A DNA stretch of 5,242 bases, from NCBI GenBank assembly GCA_001399705.1, contig LJCR01000207.1, positions 1 to 5,242 on the forward strand, read 5' to 3'. Shown here in pieces: positions 4,900-5,242 of this stretch (position 1 is the stretch's first letter; each line of letters begins with the position of its first letter). Made by a program: the position numbers and the translations under genes. A model generated the notes under the pieces. The model saw nothing but the letters and a program-made list of their open reading frames with translations, did not search any database and was not told the DNA's origin. The DNA comes from Kouleothrix aurantiaca (GTDB taxonomy: Bacteria > Chloroflexota > Chloroflexia > Chloroflexales > Roseiflexaceae).

Positions 4900-5242
4900 A
4901 TGCACAAGTTCGAACGGCTGGAAATTTGGGAGCTTTCGATCGATTATGTTGATCTTTGCTATGCTATAAGCGAGCAACTCCCAAAACGCGAAGAATTTAA
5001 TCTCGCCGCACAACTTCGGCGGGCAGCTACATCGGTTGCACTGAATATAGCTGAAGGTTCAACCGGGCAATCAGATGCGGAGCAGGCGCGCTTTTTGGGC
5101 ATGGCCTTACGCTCGCTGATCGAAACAGTCGCTTGCCAGCATCTGATCTTCCGCCGTCAGTATGCGGTCGATGTCGCGCTTCTTCGCCAAGCCTATAAAG
5201 CAAGCGATAAGCTCGCCGCCAAATTCAGGCCATGCGCAACAC
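4900..5242 (+). CDS. Four-helix-bundle protein, 23S rRNA intervening-sequence (IVP/S23) family (partial, 3' end missing)
   Basis: An ATG at 4900 opens a frame of 114 codons that reaches the right edge without a stop. The protein begins MHKFERLEIWELS, the usual opening helix of the family. It then has the family core LAAQLRRAATSVALNIAEGS (residues 35-54), followed by EQARFLGMALRSLIE (61-75). These proteins are small (about 115-130 aa) four-helix bundles first noted as ORFs within intervening sequences of 23S rRNA genes, and they occur widely as free-standing genes; their biochemical role is not settled. No rRNA sequence is visible around it. It starts 31 nt after the hemH stop with a GAGAAG box close to the ATG (4891-4896). 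G+C over 4921-5220 is about 52% (157/300), against 77% in the hemH stretch 4561-4620, and the codons include ATA and TTA, which suggests separate acquisition. Only a few C-terminal residues are probably missing. Confidence 0.9.
   Translation, partial: MHKFERLEIWELSIDYVDLCYAISEQLPKREEFNLAAQLRRAATSVALNIAEGSTGQSDAEQARFLGMALRSLIETVACQHLIFRRQYAVDVALLRQAYKASDKLAAKFRPCAT

Noticed and set aside
3864..4907. Minus-strand open frame of 347 codons opposite hemH
   Set aside because: Antisense shadow of hemH that also runs through the intergenic repeats; no recognisable domain.
4900..5242. 23S rRNA intervening sequence
   Set aside because: Only the protein family is shared; no rRNA sequence flanks the gene in this window.

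Overview
The window holds a compact, all-plus-strand haem biosynthesis cluster, hemA - hemQ - hemE - hemH, with a partial gene at each end. G+C is high in the hem genes. Three of them carry signatures clear enough for a confident call: HemA (glutamyl-tRNA reductase), HemE (uroporphyrinogen decarboxylase) and a Bacillus-type HemH. The fourth belongs to the chlorite-dismutase family and has the residues expected of a coproheme decarboxylase (HemQ/ChdC). HemQ beside a short HemH with no visible iron-sulfur ligands points to the coproporphyrin-dependent route: uroporphyrinogen III -> coproporphyrinogen III (HemE) -> [oxidation by CgoX/HemY, not in window] -> coproporphyrin III + Fe -> coproheme (HemH/CpfC) -> haem b (HemQ). 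HemA supplies the first committed step from Glu-tRNA. hemB, hemC, hemD, hemL and hemY are not here.

The organism is probably a high-GC, non-proteobacterial bacterium. A member of the Chloroflexota (Chloroflexales/Roseiflexaceae-like) is my best guess, from the HemQ/CpfC pairing and the repeat-filled gaps between genes. This is inference; no marker gene proves it.

Layout: 3-236, 3' end of an upstream gene coding a helical domain, possibly RsbRD_N-like. 237-488, AT-richer leader with a small palindrome, a 9-nt direct repeat and a C-rich telomere-like tract. 489-1739 hemA. 1740-1922, gap almost filled by two tandem arrays (8-nt and 7-nt periods). 1923-2618 hemQ. 2619-2773, gap with several copies of a palindromic GGGCGAAGCATTCGC element. 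2774-3844 hemE. 3845-3917, gap with head-to-head GCAGGTT/AACCTGC arrays. 3918-4868 hemH, whose stop codon lies inside a 7-nt tandem repeat. 4900-5242, 5' part of a four-helix-bundle (23S rRNA intervening-sequence-type) protein of clearly lower G+C.

The genes themselves are conventional. The least ordinary feature is that every gap next to a hem gene contains its own family of short-period (7-8 nt) or palindromic repeats. I see no CRISPR array, transposase, tRNA, rRNA or novel defence-type system.
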